Shown here: positions 1-10,400 of the stretch, piece by piece
Numbering within the stretch: position 1 is the first letter of the stretch
Layout: every line of letters begins with the position of its first letter
Assembly: GCA_942159475.1 (NCBI GenBank)
Contig: OW804094.1
Location: 51,022,966 to 51,086,965, forward strand
Source of the DNA: Sthenelais limicola
Lineage: Eukaryota > Annelida > Polychaeta > Phyllodocida > Sigalionidae
DNA: 64,000 nt
Reading direction: 5' to 3'
Position numbers and translations under genes: made by a program
Notes under the pieces: model-generated
Databases searched by the model: none
The model's input: only the letters and a program-made list of their open reading frames with translations
Told to the model about the DNA's origin: nothing

Positions 1-1
1 C

Positions 2-202
2 TCAAAATCCATTTTTCTGTAACTTGTGATATAGGTCTGTGTTGTTGCGTACACGATTTTGGTCTATATTTGAGACTAACGCACCATTATAAGTTGTAAC
101 CTCTCTGCTCAATAAACCATTAGCTGTTGGGGTAGGCGAAAAAATCATGCTATAGTCCTGTGCGTCCCACAGGTGTTCTAGTGAGGCGGATCGGCGAGCC
201 AT
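2..202 (-). CDS. Partial ORF at left edge, hypothetical
   Basis: An open frame of 66 codons starts at an ATG at 200-202 and runs off the left end of the window without a stop. The start has a good context (A at -3, G at +4). The product begins MARRSASLEHLWDAQDYS and is mixed in composition, without low complexity. I recognise no domain or family. The flanking 300 bases are also less AT-rich than most of the window, which would suit a gene start or an old transposon ORF. It may equally be chance; only the uninterrupted run to the edge and the start context support it. Confidence 0.3.
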   Translation of the reverse strand: MARRSASLEHLWDAQDYSMIFSPTPTANGLLSREVTTYNGALVSNIDQNRVRNNTDLYHKLQKNGF

Positions 203-683
203 TTTGAATAGGGTTCTAAATCAGGCGGATAAACGTAATAGATTATGCCAAAGGGCAGATGTCTACTGCTTACTGCAAGTCGCCCAGCCGGTATATCAAT
301 GTTAGAAATAGAGCCCGAGGATTAAGTCCATGCAAAGGCAGTGCTATAACAGTCTAGGCCCAAAGTTGAGAGCGTCCCTTCGAACGAAGGGAAAGCCTCC
401 CGCCCCAAACCGCAAAGTGCCATTATAATTCCATTAAGACGGCAAACGCCGAGCCCTAGGTCAGAAACCCGATTAGCGAAGTAGCCTGACGTACCATTCT
501 TATCTGATCTGAGGGTTTGGACTTAGAGTAATAATAGCATGTCTTTATTCCAAGTGATCATAATCGGTTCCAAGTACATAATGCCATGTCAAGTACACAT
601 AACAGAGCTTTTACAATTATGCCACTCTGATAATCTCCATGCGATTCAATATTCCAATGATACAATGACAACCCTATGTAACT
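203..683. other. Intergenic, nothing recognised
   Basis: Unique-looking sequence of moderate GC without a coding frame of note. A small perfect palindrome (CCCTTCGAACGAAGGG, 376-391) is the only structure seen. Confidence 0.5.
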
Positions 684-689
684 GCCTAA

Positions 690-2860
690 CAGGGGCGGCG
701 GAACAGATAAAATATTGGGGGGGGGCAAACTTTTTTGGGGGTGGGGGGGGGGGGCGGGATAAGCATTAAGGGTGTGTTTGTATTACCCCCCAATAGTATA
801 ATAGAATCGAAACATTTCACACTAACCCAATATGTCATCAGGAAACCTTGCTCACTTATAATGCCTATGCTACCATACCTTTTTGAGTCTGAATAAATCT
901 CTAAAATTAAATGGCTCTCTACCTTCATTCTGCCACATTGATGCCAAATACTTACAGCACATATATATTCAAACAAAATTTCTTGTTTAAAAGGGAGGGT
1001 ATAGATATTATTCACCTTGGGCATCAACCCAGCTGATCCTAATCGATAAGGCGTGGGGTCTGGGGCCCGCCTAGGGCCCCAGATGCCAGAAATTTTCCCC
1101 TACACTTGGACACATTTTAAGCATTTTCAGTGTTAAAATTTATCTTCATTAGGTCTGAAATGTTGAGTTTTTTCTTGCATTTTTTTTTGGTGCGATGCTT
1201 TTAGGTACAAGAAAAGAATACTATGAACCAAATGTGATGTGTTACATGAAAATGAGTCATAAGATATGGATTTTGAGATATCATAATTCAAAAGAGGAGA
1301 TCAAGACTATTCCAATGATAGTAAACACTAGGGCACCTAATAAGTGTTTCTATATCTTAAGTTTGATATATTTATTTTTGAAAAAAAAAAAAATGTTTGC
1401 AATGTTTCTTGATGGGTAAATTACCAGTAAAGTAACTAAATATGTTACACACGCAGGGGCGGTACCAGAAGGCAGGTCTAGGGGGGCACACTTGAGGTCA
1501 AAATCTTCGGAATTTGCAATGCATAACAGTTAATTTGTTTAATGACAATGAAATGACAACCCATTTTTCTTGCTTCACAAAAAAACTTTTGAGAAAATAA
1601 AATTAACAAAATTAATTGTCTCAATAGGGGAGTTGCATGTCTCACTGCGCATGTCTATTGCAGTGCATGCCGGCATGGATTCTGTTGAAATCTGACATAC
1701 AAATATGTAGCAACATTTCCATGCTAAATACAACATGTTTTATCAGATATTATACTGTACCATTGCTCCCATAATTCCATGCGAATCAAGATTTAAAATG
1801 GCGGCTATGCAACTCCCCTATTGAGACCCTCTTGAGTCCTCACATTTCAGGCATATATAGGTTTATTTTGTCCAGAAATTAGATTTTACTGGACCCTGTC
1901 ATGTTTCCTTTGGGAAATGGAAATAACTGAAAACCCTGAATCGTCCAAATCATAACTGTAAACTGTTCACCCTCATTGACTCTTGTTTGAATACTAACTT
2001 TGAGACCATCTGAAATTTAAAACCCCATTGAGACATTTTGAGTCTAAAAATGCATTTTGAATAGAGGCCCTGAAACAGCAACGCATTTACCACTGGAATA
2101 GGATGCTAACACCTACATATTTTACAGCAAAATAAATTATGTGATAGAAAGTAAGTAAAATATAGTTTAATGTTAAAAGAATTATTAAGTTAAAATAAAA
2201 TATGGGGTTATTGGTAATGGTGTACATGTAGAGTCAGTGATTTGAAGGAAAGTGCAAATTCTGGCGTTGCATCAAGCCCCTACTACAGGCATTGCTTTAG
2301 GGGCCCTCTGCCCCTCTGAGTTAGGGGGGGGGGCCCAGAGACCATTCTAAGAGGTCTAGGCCCCCCTGGTACCACCACCGATATGAAGGCCTTCAAAACA
2401 CACAAATAAATTAAATACAATGTCCTGAAATTTGTTGTATAGATTCATATGACGATGAGGGCTAGACCCTGCAAAAATCAAAACATTGTCATAAAGAGAT
2501 CCTGTAAAAAAAATCACTTTGAAAAATATCAATTTTGCGACTTGTGACTCATTTTCTTGGAACACACCATATATATAGGTAATCAACTAAATAAAGGGGA
2601 AGAATCTTCTGAAAATTTAATATTTTGAATATTAATTTAGATGGATATAATATCTATGAACGACCTTTATATTGGAATATTTTAGCACTCAGATAGATAG
2701 TATAAGTTGCACAAGGTTCTGTGAGAGACAGCTCTTTCTTTGGCCAATACAATTTTCAAAATGTTACAGAATTATTGGGGGGGGGCCAGGCCCCCCAATA
2801 TAATTATTGGGGGGCAACTGCCCCCCTTGCACCCCCCCCCCCCCGGTTCCGCCGCGCCTG
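690..2860. mobile_element. Non-autonomous DNA transposon with 6-bp TSD
   Basis: The element starts CAGGGGCGGCGGAAC and ends with the inverse of CAGGCGCGGCGGAAC, a 14/15 match. The same six bases, GCCTAA, lie directly outside both ends (684-689 and 2861-2866), as expected for a target-site duplication. Just inside both ends are G- or C-runs (710-760 and 2779-2845), so the ends would fold on each other. The interior is AT-rich and has no long ORF and no transposase. The CAGGGG-type terminus recalls hAT-like ends, but hAT duplications are usually 8 bp, so the superfamily is left open. Inside it lies a possible second, nested element. Confidence 0.72.
1453..2386. mobile_element. Possible nested inverted-repeat element
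   Basis: At 1455 the sequence reads CAGGGGCGGTACCAG followed by a GGTCTAGGGGGGC block. The inverse of 2353-2386 gives GGTGGTGGTACCAG followed by GGGGGGCCTAGACC. The two ends therefore share a GGTACCAG core and a GGTCTAG/G-run block in opposite orientation. The 15-base start resembles the start of the enclosing element, so it may be a related copy that jumped into it. No target duplication was found and the alignment is imperfect. Confidence 0.35.
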
Positions 2861-2866
2861 GCCTAA

Positions 2867-3529
2867 CTGACAACGATCCAATAACTCCAAGCGTAACTCT
2901 TTAATACCCTTCAACTATATTCCATAATAAAACTAAAAATAATGTGCATATAATTATGTCAAAGTTATATTAATAAAATCCGGAAAGTGTGTATTATAAA
3001 ATTTCTTTTGTGCACTATTTAGGTCTTATAATAAAATAACAAATATATATGAAGCCTACCTCTAGCCGAGACCGGAGTCATGGCCCTGACTCTGGCTGTG
3101 GATGGAGAGCATGGCAGGGTCTTTTGTAGAGGTAAGCCACGCAGTGGGTTGTGAGTCACTCCAGCGCGAGCCGCTCGGGTACTGATGAGACTCAGGTGTG
3201 AGCTAGTGATGGTGCATTAAGATATTGGTCATCAGTGGCTTACATAATGGCAGGGGAGGTTAGACTACGCATTTCTTATGATTAATTGATATCATATATC
3301 AAGTATAAATAAAAGTATATAATAGATACAATGTTAAGAAAAGAATTATGTACGGCAGTTATGATTTATCATTTAGAGAAAAAGGTCGAGGCTCTGTGCT
3401 GGATCCAGAATGATTGGAAGGGGTTTATGGAGCTTCAGCTCAAAGAGAAAAGCAATCATTCATATTATAGAATTACGTTTTCATCTGTGTGCCTATTTAC
3501 TGTGGAGAGATCGTTTACTTTGTTCGTAC
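2867..3529. other. Intergenic or intronic, nothing firm
   Basis: AT-rich sequence with one GC-richer patch at 3058-3180. On the minus strand this patch offers an acceptor-like CATCCACAG and a donor-like GTAGGC, but the frame entered from the upstream putative exon meets a stop after about 11 codons. It could be a short last exon of the minus-strand gene that starts at 4267; this is not supported enough to call. Confidence 0.4.
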
Positions 3530-4267
3530 CTTGTACAGATCTTTTCAAGGAATGAGTCAAAATAACTACTCTTTGCTCCAGCTCCGGTAGTTACGAATTT
3601 ATTTTGGCCCAATTTTCTCCTCTTCGTATTAGGTGATATCGGAGATAATGGCTTGGGACGTTTTCTACACTTCTCCATGTCACGGTCGATTATGCTTGCT
3701 GTGTCGTCAAGAAAAGAAATCAATTAGTCACGGATATAACTTGGTTACTTAGTTCTACCGTTTGCCAGTCAATCAATGTATTACGATCGTGCAAAACGCA
3801 GTCACTCTACCATGATTCGTATACGTACATGAAAATAGTATAAACTAATGATAATTATTTTACTTGCATTGCTTGAAACAGTCCCACTTGTAATCTATAG
3901 AAAAGCCAACAAAAACTAAATCATACCCATTTCTGACCTAACTGTCTGTATCGGACTTTCTTTGCCATTGTTTTTCAAAAGCCTGCGGAAAAGAATGCAG
4001 AACGCGCTCCCCCAGATGCCTAGAAAAATAGAAGGTATCACTGATTCAGCATAATCATCACATTATACAACATGTACAAACTGCAATGGTCAGGACGACG
4101 TTGATCTTATTGTCTCAGTTCGTCTCCTCTGAAAACATAAATCTTACTACAGCATTTAGGCCTATAACAAAGTCCATTTGAGATAACAATTTATTTGGGA
4201 TCCATTCATCCCAGTTCATCGTCAGCTCACGGTCCTTTCCTATGATGACTTCACTTTGATCGCTCAT
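3530..4267 (-). CDS. Unknown basic nuclear-type protein, 5' exons
   Basis: Three exons join in frame on the minus strand: 4267-4148 (ATG, 40 codons, donor GTAAGA), 3982-3943 (acceptor CCGCAG, donor GTTAGG, the weakest site) and 3698-3530 (acceptor GACACAG, donor GTACGA). An in-frame stop lies 13 codons upstream of the ATG, supporting this start. The product opens MSDQSEVII and contains NWDEWIP, a string resembling part of the chromo-barrel domain of MRG proteins (WDEWVP), but the preceding half of that domain is absent. Exon 3 encodes a basic, proline-containing stretch with KRRKLG, a likely nuclear localisation signal. About 110 residues are covered; the rest would lie to the left. The family is not identified. 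Splice phases agree, which is the main support. Confidence 0.42.
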
Positions 4268-4538
4268 CGGTGGTAGTTTTCGCTCAGTCGATTTGCCTTC
4301 AAATTAGTGTATTTATAACACATAACAGCAGCAGAATATTGATAAATTCAGTCCTATAAGTCAGCTAGGAACAATCAGCTAGGAACTGTCAGGTGTAGTC
4401 AGTGGCGTGGTGAGTGTGGAAGGAATATGAGCGGGAAAAGTAGACTACTGTCAGCGAAAAAAATGTTGTTCCTTAAAAGACTGGGGCGCAAGTGCCCTCA
4501 CGACTTTGGTTGATGGTATATTTATATATATATATTTT
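4268..4538. other. Putative upstream region of the minus-strand gene
   Basis: About 270 bases between the ATG at 4267 and the retroelement. It contains short direct repeats (CAGCTAGGAAC twice at 4362-4386) and a TA-rich tract at 4515-4537 into which the retroelement seems to have inserted. No clear promoter motif was seen. Confidence 0.35.
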
Positions 4539-4680
4539 AATTTTTTTACATCTTAACTCTAATGTATATCAACAAAGGAAGACAGCTTTATTAAAACTCT
4601 TAAAAACTAATATTTGTGTCAATCAACAATTGCGCGAAACCAAGTACCCATCCCTCCAAACACACCCACTCCAGAAAGAA

Positions 4681-4916
4681 AGAAGCTCCATTTGACCCAC
4701 CCCCTGCAACACATTATGTGTCACAACACATTAATGTGTTGCACCTATCAGAATCGAGTACAGGATCCATGACACATTCATAACACATTATCAACACCAG
4801 AAGCTCCACTTGACCCACCCCCCTGCAACACATTATGTGTCACAACACATTAATGTGTTGCACCTATCAGAATCGAGTACAGGATCCATGACACATTCAT
4901 AACACATTATCAACAC
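4681..4916 (+). repeat. Two tandem 118-bp units with palindrome
   Basis: The unit starting AGAAGCTCCA occurs at 4681 and 4799 with very few differences. The same pair recurs at 6431 and 6549 in the right terminal repeat. The palindrome in each unit would form a 9-bp hairpin in RNA. Tandem subrepeats of this sort are common in non-autonomous ribozyme-bearing elements. Confidence 0.8.
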
Positions 4917-4949
4917 ATTCTTCCTATATATGTAGCATTCCGATCGAAA

Positions 4950-5006
4950 ATTCATTATCCCTGAAGAAGCCCCCCCCCCCCCTATAGGGCGAAATATTGG
5001 ATGAAT
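4950..5006 (+). ncRNA. Type I hammerhead ribozyme, left repeat
   Basis: The conserved core CTGAAGA (4961-4967) matches the hammerhead CUGANGA box, and GAAA (4991-4994) matches the second box. Between them GCCC and GGGC pair as stem II. Stem I is formed by ATTCAT..CC upstream and GGATGAAT downstream, with a TAT bulge. Stem III is reduced to the self-complementary ATAT, followed by T at 4998, giving an A-U-U cleavage triplet and predicted cleavage after 4998. Such a minimal stem III is typical of Penelope-associated hammerheads, thought to act as dimers. The long C-run in loop II (13 C from 4970) could impair folding. Confidence 0.62.
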
Positions 5007-5297
5007 AAAATGATACTTTCGAAGATGACAACTTGAGTGATATATCTCCTACAAAATCTACTTTTCACCAAGTCACTCTGTATCCTATCTGGGATCGCTG
5101 CCATCAACGATTTACCGACAACCTGGGTATGTTTGTGTTACCATTTCGCCTCACCACAAGTCTCCAAACTTCTATTGGTACACTGTATCCTTTACAGGAT
5201 CCATACCTATTTTGAGGGAACCTCTTCCCCTACAACATGTCAACCCAGAACACGAACATCAAGGTTAAACGAAAAGGAACAGAATCATCAGTGAAAC

Positions 5298-5621
5298 ATG
5301 CCCGCTACAATGCCAGAGAATAATACCACAACACAATCCAATTCAGCCCCCACAAGTGCCACGACATCCACCCCTCCTGAACAAAACACCCGCATCCCTG
5401 ACCATGTCTTCCCGTACTTTCGGCTAGCTCGCAGGGCTCTGCAGGGCCAAGTGAGAGCAGAACACCACACCCAATTCCTAAAAAGATGCGTAGACGGTGA
5501 CACGGCCCCCAAAGGCCTACGTTTCTGTGTTCCAGCAGCAGTCCCAAATCCCACATCCAAATTTTTACTTGAGTGGGAACAAGCCCACACAGCATTTGCC
5601 AGAATGTCCCCTCCCCTCTAA
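5298..5621 (+). pseudogene. Retroelement ORF fragment with KGL motif
   Basis: A 107-codon frame starting MPATMPENNTTT lies inside the retroelement. After a Thr/Ser/Pro-rich lead it reads FLKRCVDGDTAPKGLRF and then FLLEWEQAH. From memory, a 'PKGLR' block followed by a 'FL..W' block occurs in N-terminal proteins of several metazoan retroelements; this is an impression rather than a search result. The frame ends at a stop at 5619-5621 and the following ORF is in another frame, so the original protein may be broken here. No catalytic domain is present. Confidence 0.4.
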
Positions 5622-5761
5622 ACCCAAATCCCCCCGAGAAGGAGCAAGCGATAACAGAAATCACCTACCCAGAACATACTGTATCCCGTCACACTGATGA
5701 CCCAATCATATTTTAACTATCCCACCTCAGCCTTGACCAACAGACCTCAGCAGATGAACTA

Positions 5762-6166
5762 ATGAGTGACCTACAACCCGCCCCCAGCCCTATTCCATCC
5801 TCCCCAAAACCTACAGGGAAACTGATGTTCTCCCCATCTCCCACCACTACCCACACCGAATCCGACAAGGCAGAACCAGATCAAGAACCACGTGAAAAGA
5901 CAGAAGAAGAAGAAGAAGAAGAAGAAAAGGTGCCTAACCTTGTTATCACCATGGACAATGAAATCATCGCAACCTCACCAACCAGTCCCACAACTCCCAA
6001 CCCCCTCTTTCCCCTCCGCCAAACCCTCAACGAGAAGACACTCACCCCTCATGAGATCAACCATATCTATTACTACATACACCAGATAGCATGTACGCTC
6101 GACAGAAGTATCGGAAGAAGATTAGGTCCCATTCTCAACGTTGCAGGATACTTGAAACTCGAATGA
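5762..6166 (+). pseudogene. Second retroelement ORF, acidic and proline-rich
   Basis: A 134-codon frame starting MSDLQPAPSP inside the element. It is rich in Pro, Ser and Thr, has a run of Glu at 5907-5930 (a GAA microsatellite) and ends with a more structured tail (HEINHIYYYIHQIACTLD). No enzyme motif is seen. It is in a different frame from the upstream ORF; whether it is a second protein or the frameshifted continuation is unclear. Confidence 0.38.
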
Positions 6167-6288
6167 ACACCACCAAGCGGAAAATCACATTTCGTTCTAA
6201 TTGCTAAACTAAGTGTTCTACCATTAATTATACCGAACTTAAAACTATAGATTCGGTTTCAATTTATACTATATTTCATATAACCAAA

Positions 6289-6807
6289 AATTTTTTTACA
6301 TCTTAACTCTAATGTATATCAACAAAGAAAGACAGCTTTATTAAAACTCTTAAAAACTAATATTTGTGTCAATCAACAATTGCGCGAAACCAAGTACCCA
6401 TCCCTCCAAACACACCCACTCCAGAAAGAAAGAAGCTCCATTTGACCCACCCCCTGCAACACATTATGTGTCACAACACATTAATGTGTTGCACCTATCA
6501 GAATCGAGTACAGGATCCGTGACACATTCATAACACATTATCAACACCAGAAGCTCCACTTGACCCACCCCCCTGCAACACATTATGTGTCACAACACAT
6601 TAATGTGTTGCACCTATCAGAATCGAGTACAGGATCCGTGACACATTCATAACACATTATCAACACATTCTTCCTATATATGTAGCATTCCAATCGAAAA
6701 TTCATTATCCCTGACGAAGCCCCCCCTATAGGGCGAAATATTGGATGAATAAAATGATACTTTCGAAGATGACGACTTGAGTGATATATCTCCTACAAAA
6801 TCTACTT
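6289..6807 (+). repeat. Right LTR-like direct repeat
   Basis: Right copy of the terminal repeat, 519 bp. It has the same internal order as the left copy: two tandem 118-bp units, then the ribozyme core, then a TA-rich boundary. Near-identity to the left copy is direct evidence of a single recent element rather than two unrelated fragments. Confidence 0.85.
6700..6750 (+). ncRNA. Type I hammerhead ribozyme, right repeat
   Basis: Same fold as the left copy, with the core CTGACGA (6711-6717) and GAAA (6735-6738), stem II GCCC/GGGC with a seven-C run, stem I ATTCAT..CC with GGATGAAT, and predicted cleavage after T6742. This copy keeps the shorter C-run and is the better-formed one. Cleavage at both sites would release an RNA of about 1.74 kb running from one repeat to the other. 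Confidence 0.65.
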
Positions 6808-7426
6808 ATATATATTTATTTACCCGCTATGATGATTTATTATTGTATTGATTGATGATTATATTGTATATCCCAGGAAAGGAAGTAAGCAACTATATGA
6901 TTAAAGAAACCTGCATAACCCCGAAGTGAAGCAACAGCATCAGCAGACCCGAGATAGAGGACATGCTATAGTCTCTGCCTAAGGGGAAGTCTCTGCCAAT
7001 GGGGAAGTTCAAGGCAGAGACTAAATAAAGATGATATAATATCCCTAGGACGTTTTGAGGGGAGGATCAATGTAAACAGGTTAAATAACGAGTTGGTTGA
7101 AGGAGCGACCATATTCTAAGCTACTAAAACCAACAAGTAATTCATTTTATTACATACGCATTGCTGTGAGAACGACGTGTCTAGAGTGAGTTATGCCAGA
7201 GACAGTCCAATACGCTGGTTATGCACAGTGCATATGTCACCAGTAATTTACATGTGGTAACATGGCAACCAATGTTGGGTTTTTTTAACACGTTTAGCAC
7301 GAAAATTCAACTTTAGGACTGAAAAAGATTTCTTTTTATAATATTAAAGAACATATAATAAATGTATATATACTCGTTGCTTTCAGGCAGCTCCGGCCCC
7401 GCTCTAAAACTAATATAAAACTATAC
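6808..7426. other. Intron or 3' flank of the cPLA2 gene
   Basis: No coding exon was found here on the minus strand, although the next cPLA2 exons would be expected downstream of 7427. A stretch at 7207-7345 (GGTTATGCACAGTGCATATG and onward through 'ATGGCAACCAATG') resembles 55873-55985 ('AGTTATGCACAGTGCGTGTT', 'ATGGCAACCGATG'), so part of it is a dispersed repeat. CTCTGCC words repeat at 6972-7016. Confidence 0.45.
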
Positions 7427-10400
7427 CTTGTAGGTAATGAAGTGGTGGTTCCTCAAACTGCTTGGTCAGCTTTCCCATGAAGAACCTGCTGCCAAACAGG
7501 TGTGACTGGAAAAAGATGCCATATTTAGGCATGCCAATCTCGTATGGAGAAAACTCCACCCATTCTGCAATAATTAACAAGAAATAAGACTGATTCAAAA
7601 GTAACGTACAAGGGAAAATAATTATTGTCATAACAAAACGTCTAGATTGGCTGTCCAATAAGTAATACATTTCGTATATATATATGCATATAGCTAGCTA
7701 TAGCCATGGATGAAGCAACTGCAAGTACCACGTTATGAATCTTACCTTGGAATACCCTGGCAGATATGTCCTTCTTCACACGTACACAGGTGTACAGTGG
7801 AAGTGGCGCCGCACCCCCTTTTACCACGCTGCGCTGGTCACTCAGACGTGAAGTCATACGCTATAAATAAATCAAGCCATGCACATGAACGAAATACTGT
7901 CATGAAACATCTCGTCACGGGCCTGTTTATTTCTCATTTCTGCTATATAGTAAAAGGCCTCAACCGTTCATGTCCAAATTTGTATTCACGAAATTCTAAC
8001 ACAGATATATAAGGATGTAGTGGGACAATTAAGACCGATACGTTAAGCGTAATGCTATGACACGACCAGTGTTGTGGCTGTAATTCGTTGGTTTATTATA
8101 TTATTTATGATACATGTTTCATATTGAAAACAAGTGGTTTAACTATTATGCCATCTAATGAAGCTCTTATTCATATTTTTTCATGCGACTTTTTATTTTC
8201 AAATAAAAATTAAAATATCTAGATTATATTTGACTCAGACGTTATATCTTGTTTTGTTTTGCATTCTTCCTAATAATATACCCGTTCCGTACCCCCTGCT
8301 TTTTGGAATAACAATGTAGGCAGGCAGAATGGTACTGTTGCCATATACTGCGTGTTGACGCTGGTCAGGCTGCGGCAATTAAAAAAATTGTCAGCTTTCT
8401 GATCAGGGACATGGTGAATCAACAGTGATGATTCTATCTGACTGATACTTAATGTCAGTAAACTTAATTTGACAGTTCAACTAAATGAGTATCTGGGTCC
8501 CATTAGCTATTCCCAAGTTTTTTTTTTAAATATTTTTTTCAGCTACTACATATTATGTATTAGGTACAATATTCTCAGTCAGTGCTGACAAAAACTAACA
8601 AATCTAACAAATGTAAATATCAAGTGTAATTCAAACATCAAAATTAAAAAACCACACCAGCGCAGTGTCTAAATCATGACAGTCCTAAAAGTAACTGACA
8701 ATAAACACCAAATTTGGTTCAAATGAAAAGTTTTTATCTGCACATATATATCCAGATATACTGTTTACTCTAGACATGATCGCTATGTCTAACTCCACTA
8801 TAGGGCTAATAGTGTCAGTGTAATATCGTTTAATTGGAAGTATTATCGGTAAAAACCGACCTTAATGTGGTCATAATTAGGACAGGCAGGATCTTTTAAA
8901 CCACTTAAGCAATTTCATTAAATGTAACGGCTGGAAGTGCTGGATTAATTCCAGAAACCTGTCGACCCTTCTGTCATACTTCATACACATGCATATCTTT
9001 ACCAAATAAACGATTTCTCATTTAAATTCAATTCAATTTCATGTGACATTTCACACTACCGAGTGTTTACTGTTACATGAACTAACCTAGCATAGCCCGA
9101 GTTGACAATAAAAATTACCCCAAGTTGACAACTTATTTAAACATCAAATAGTAGAAACCTGATTAAAACAGACTTACCCCTCGCAATAAGGTGTCGCCGA
9201 CAAGGTAACCAAAGAAGTCGGTGAAGCTCACCGGCATGCCCATTGCTCTTTTTGCTAATAATTTCTCCATGTAGTTAACAAAGCCTGCGGCAAAATGGGC
9301 GAGTATGGTATTAGTCCTAAGCATATTCACTTTTATAATGGAAACCTAGGTATGAAGAATAAAATCAGCAGTTCTGGCCATATATATTGGACTATACATG
9401 TACATTAAAGGCCTTAATTGGGGCAGAAATTATTCGCCTGAATATTTCGCCATACCGGCCGCACACTTATCTAGAATAATGAAAAGAAAATAGCTATCTA
9501 TCTACCTGAGGGTTTAAGTAACCACAAGAACGTATGGTCCACATTTGCTCGGAGTTCATCATTTATTTCATCGATAGACCCATTGGGCCATTTTGGATGT
9601 GAGTAAATCTGTGATAAATACCTGAAAATAAAGGTAATGACAAAAACATGTAAGAAGGAAGTGTAGATGTAAAGTGTCTAGTCATGTCGATGCGTCAAAA
9701 TCGACTTAAATAAGCTGTACAGCCGTAAATATAAATCCCAAATTTAACATTACAAAATTAGGACACTTTTAAAACACACACAGATTTGAAAATGTTAGAA
9801 CAGAGGATAAAAATATCAACTTGCACGTACCAGGAAGACCCAGACAGTGACCCAATATATGTAGTACAATCGAGTACTCCAGACTTTACCAATGCTTTAT
9901 ATGCACCAGCAAACCCTATCATGGCCCTAAATCCTCCCCCTGAGCCCAACACTGCTATAGCTGGAGTCTGAAAAATCAAACATACAGACTATTCAGAAAT
10001 ACAGGGAAGAGTTAAAACCAAATAATGACATGAGCCACATTTTGTATACCAGACAGGGACTAATAATGAGCATGGACTCAGTAATTGCTATTTTTCAACT
10101 CGTAATATCGATACAAAAACCAGTAATTTGATGTTTTAAAAAAGCTCGTGGATTTCTGTTATCATAACTTCACCAAGATAACCTAAATAGTGGCCTATTT
10201 ACAGGGTTCACGCAATTAAGCTTGCTTTTCACCCTGTTCCTGTGGCCTTTGGTTTCAAAGGTTATGCAGCTCACATATAAGGAAGGGGTTTGATTGGGTG
10301 AAAGGAGATAGAGCTAGATAGTTGATAGTCGGTAGCATGCCCAATAATGCCCAATAATTCATCAACTTAAGCAATCAAAAATGTTCAAAGTCTCACGGAC

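Larger units (their letters stand above)
4539..5063 (+). repeat. Left LTR-like direct repeat
   Basis: Left copy of the terminal repeat, 525 bp, nearly identical to 6289-6807. It contains two tandem copies of a unit of about 118 bp (from 4681 and from 4799), each holding the 18-base perfect palindrome CAACACATTAATGTGTTG. The ribozyme core lies near its 3' end. Confidence 0.85.
4539..6807 (+). mobile_element. Penelope-like (PLE) or retrozyme-type element
   Basis: Two direct repeats of about 520 bp (4539-5063 and 6289-6807) flank 1.2 kb of unique sequence with two broken ORFs. The repeats differ by a few point changes and the length of one C-run (13 versus 7), so the insertion is recent. Each repeat carries a hammerhead ribozyme core. 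Penelope-like retroelements are known for LTR-like terminal repeats with hammerhead motifs, and animal retrozymes share that layout. No reverse transcriptase or GIY-YIG motif is present, so this copy is non-autonomous. It lies in a TA-rich tract, so the target duplication cannot be read safely. It sits between the cPLA2 exons and the small minus-strand gene. Confidence 0.72.

Noticed and set aside
3058..3180. Last exon for the minus-strand gene starting at 4267
   Set aside because: An acceptor-like site exists but the frame stops after about 11 codons and other choices are equally good; not enough to call.
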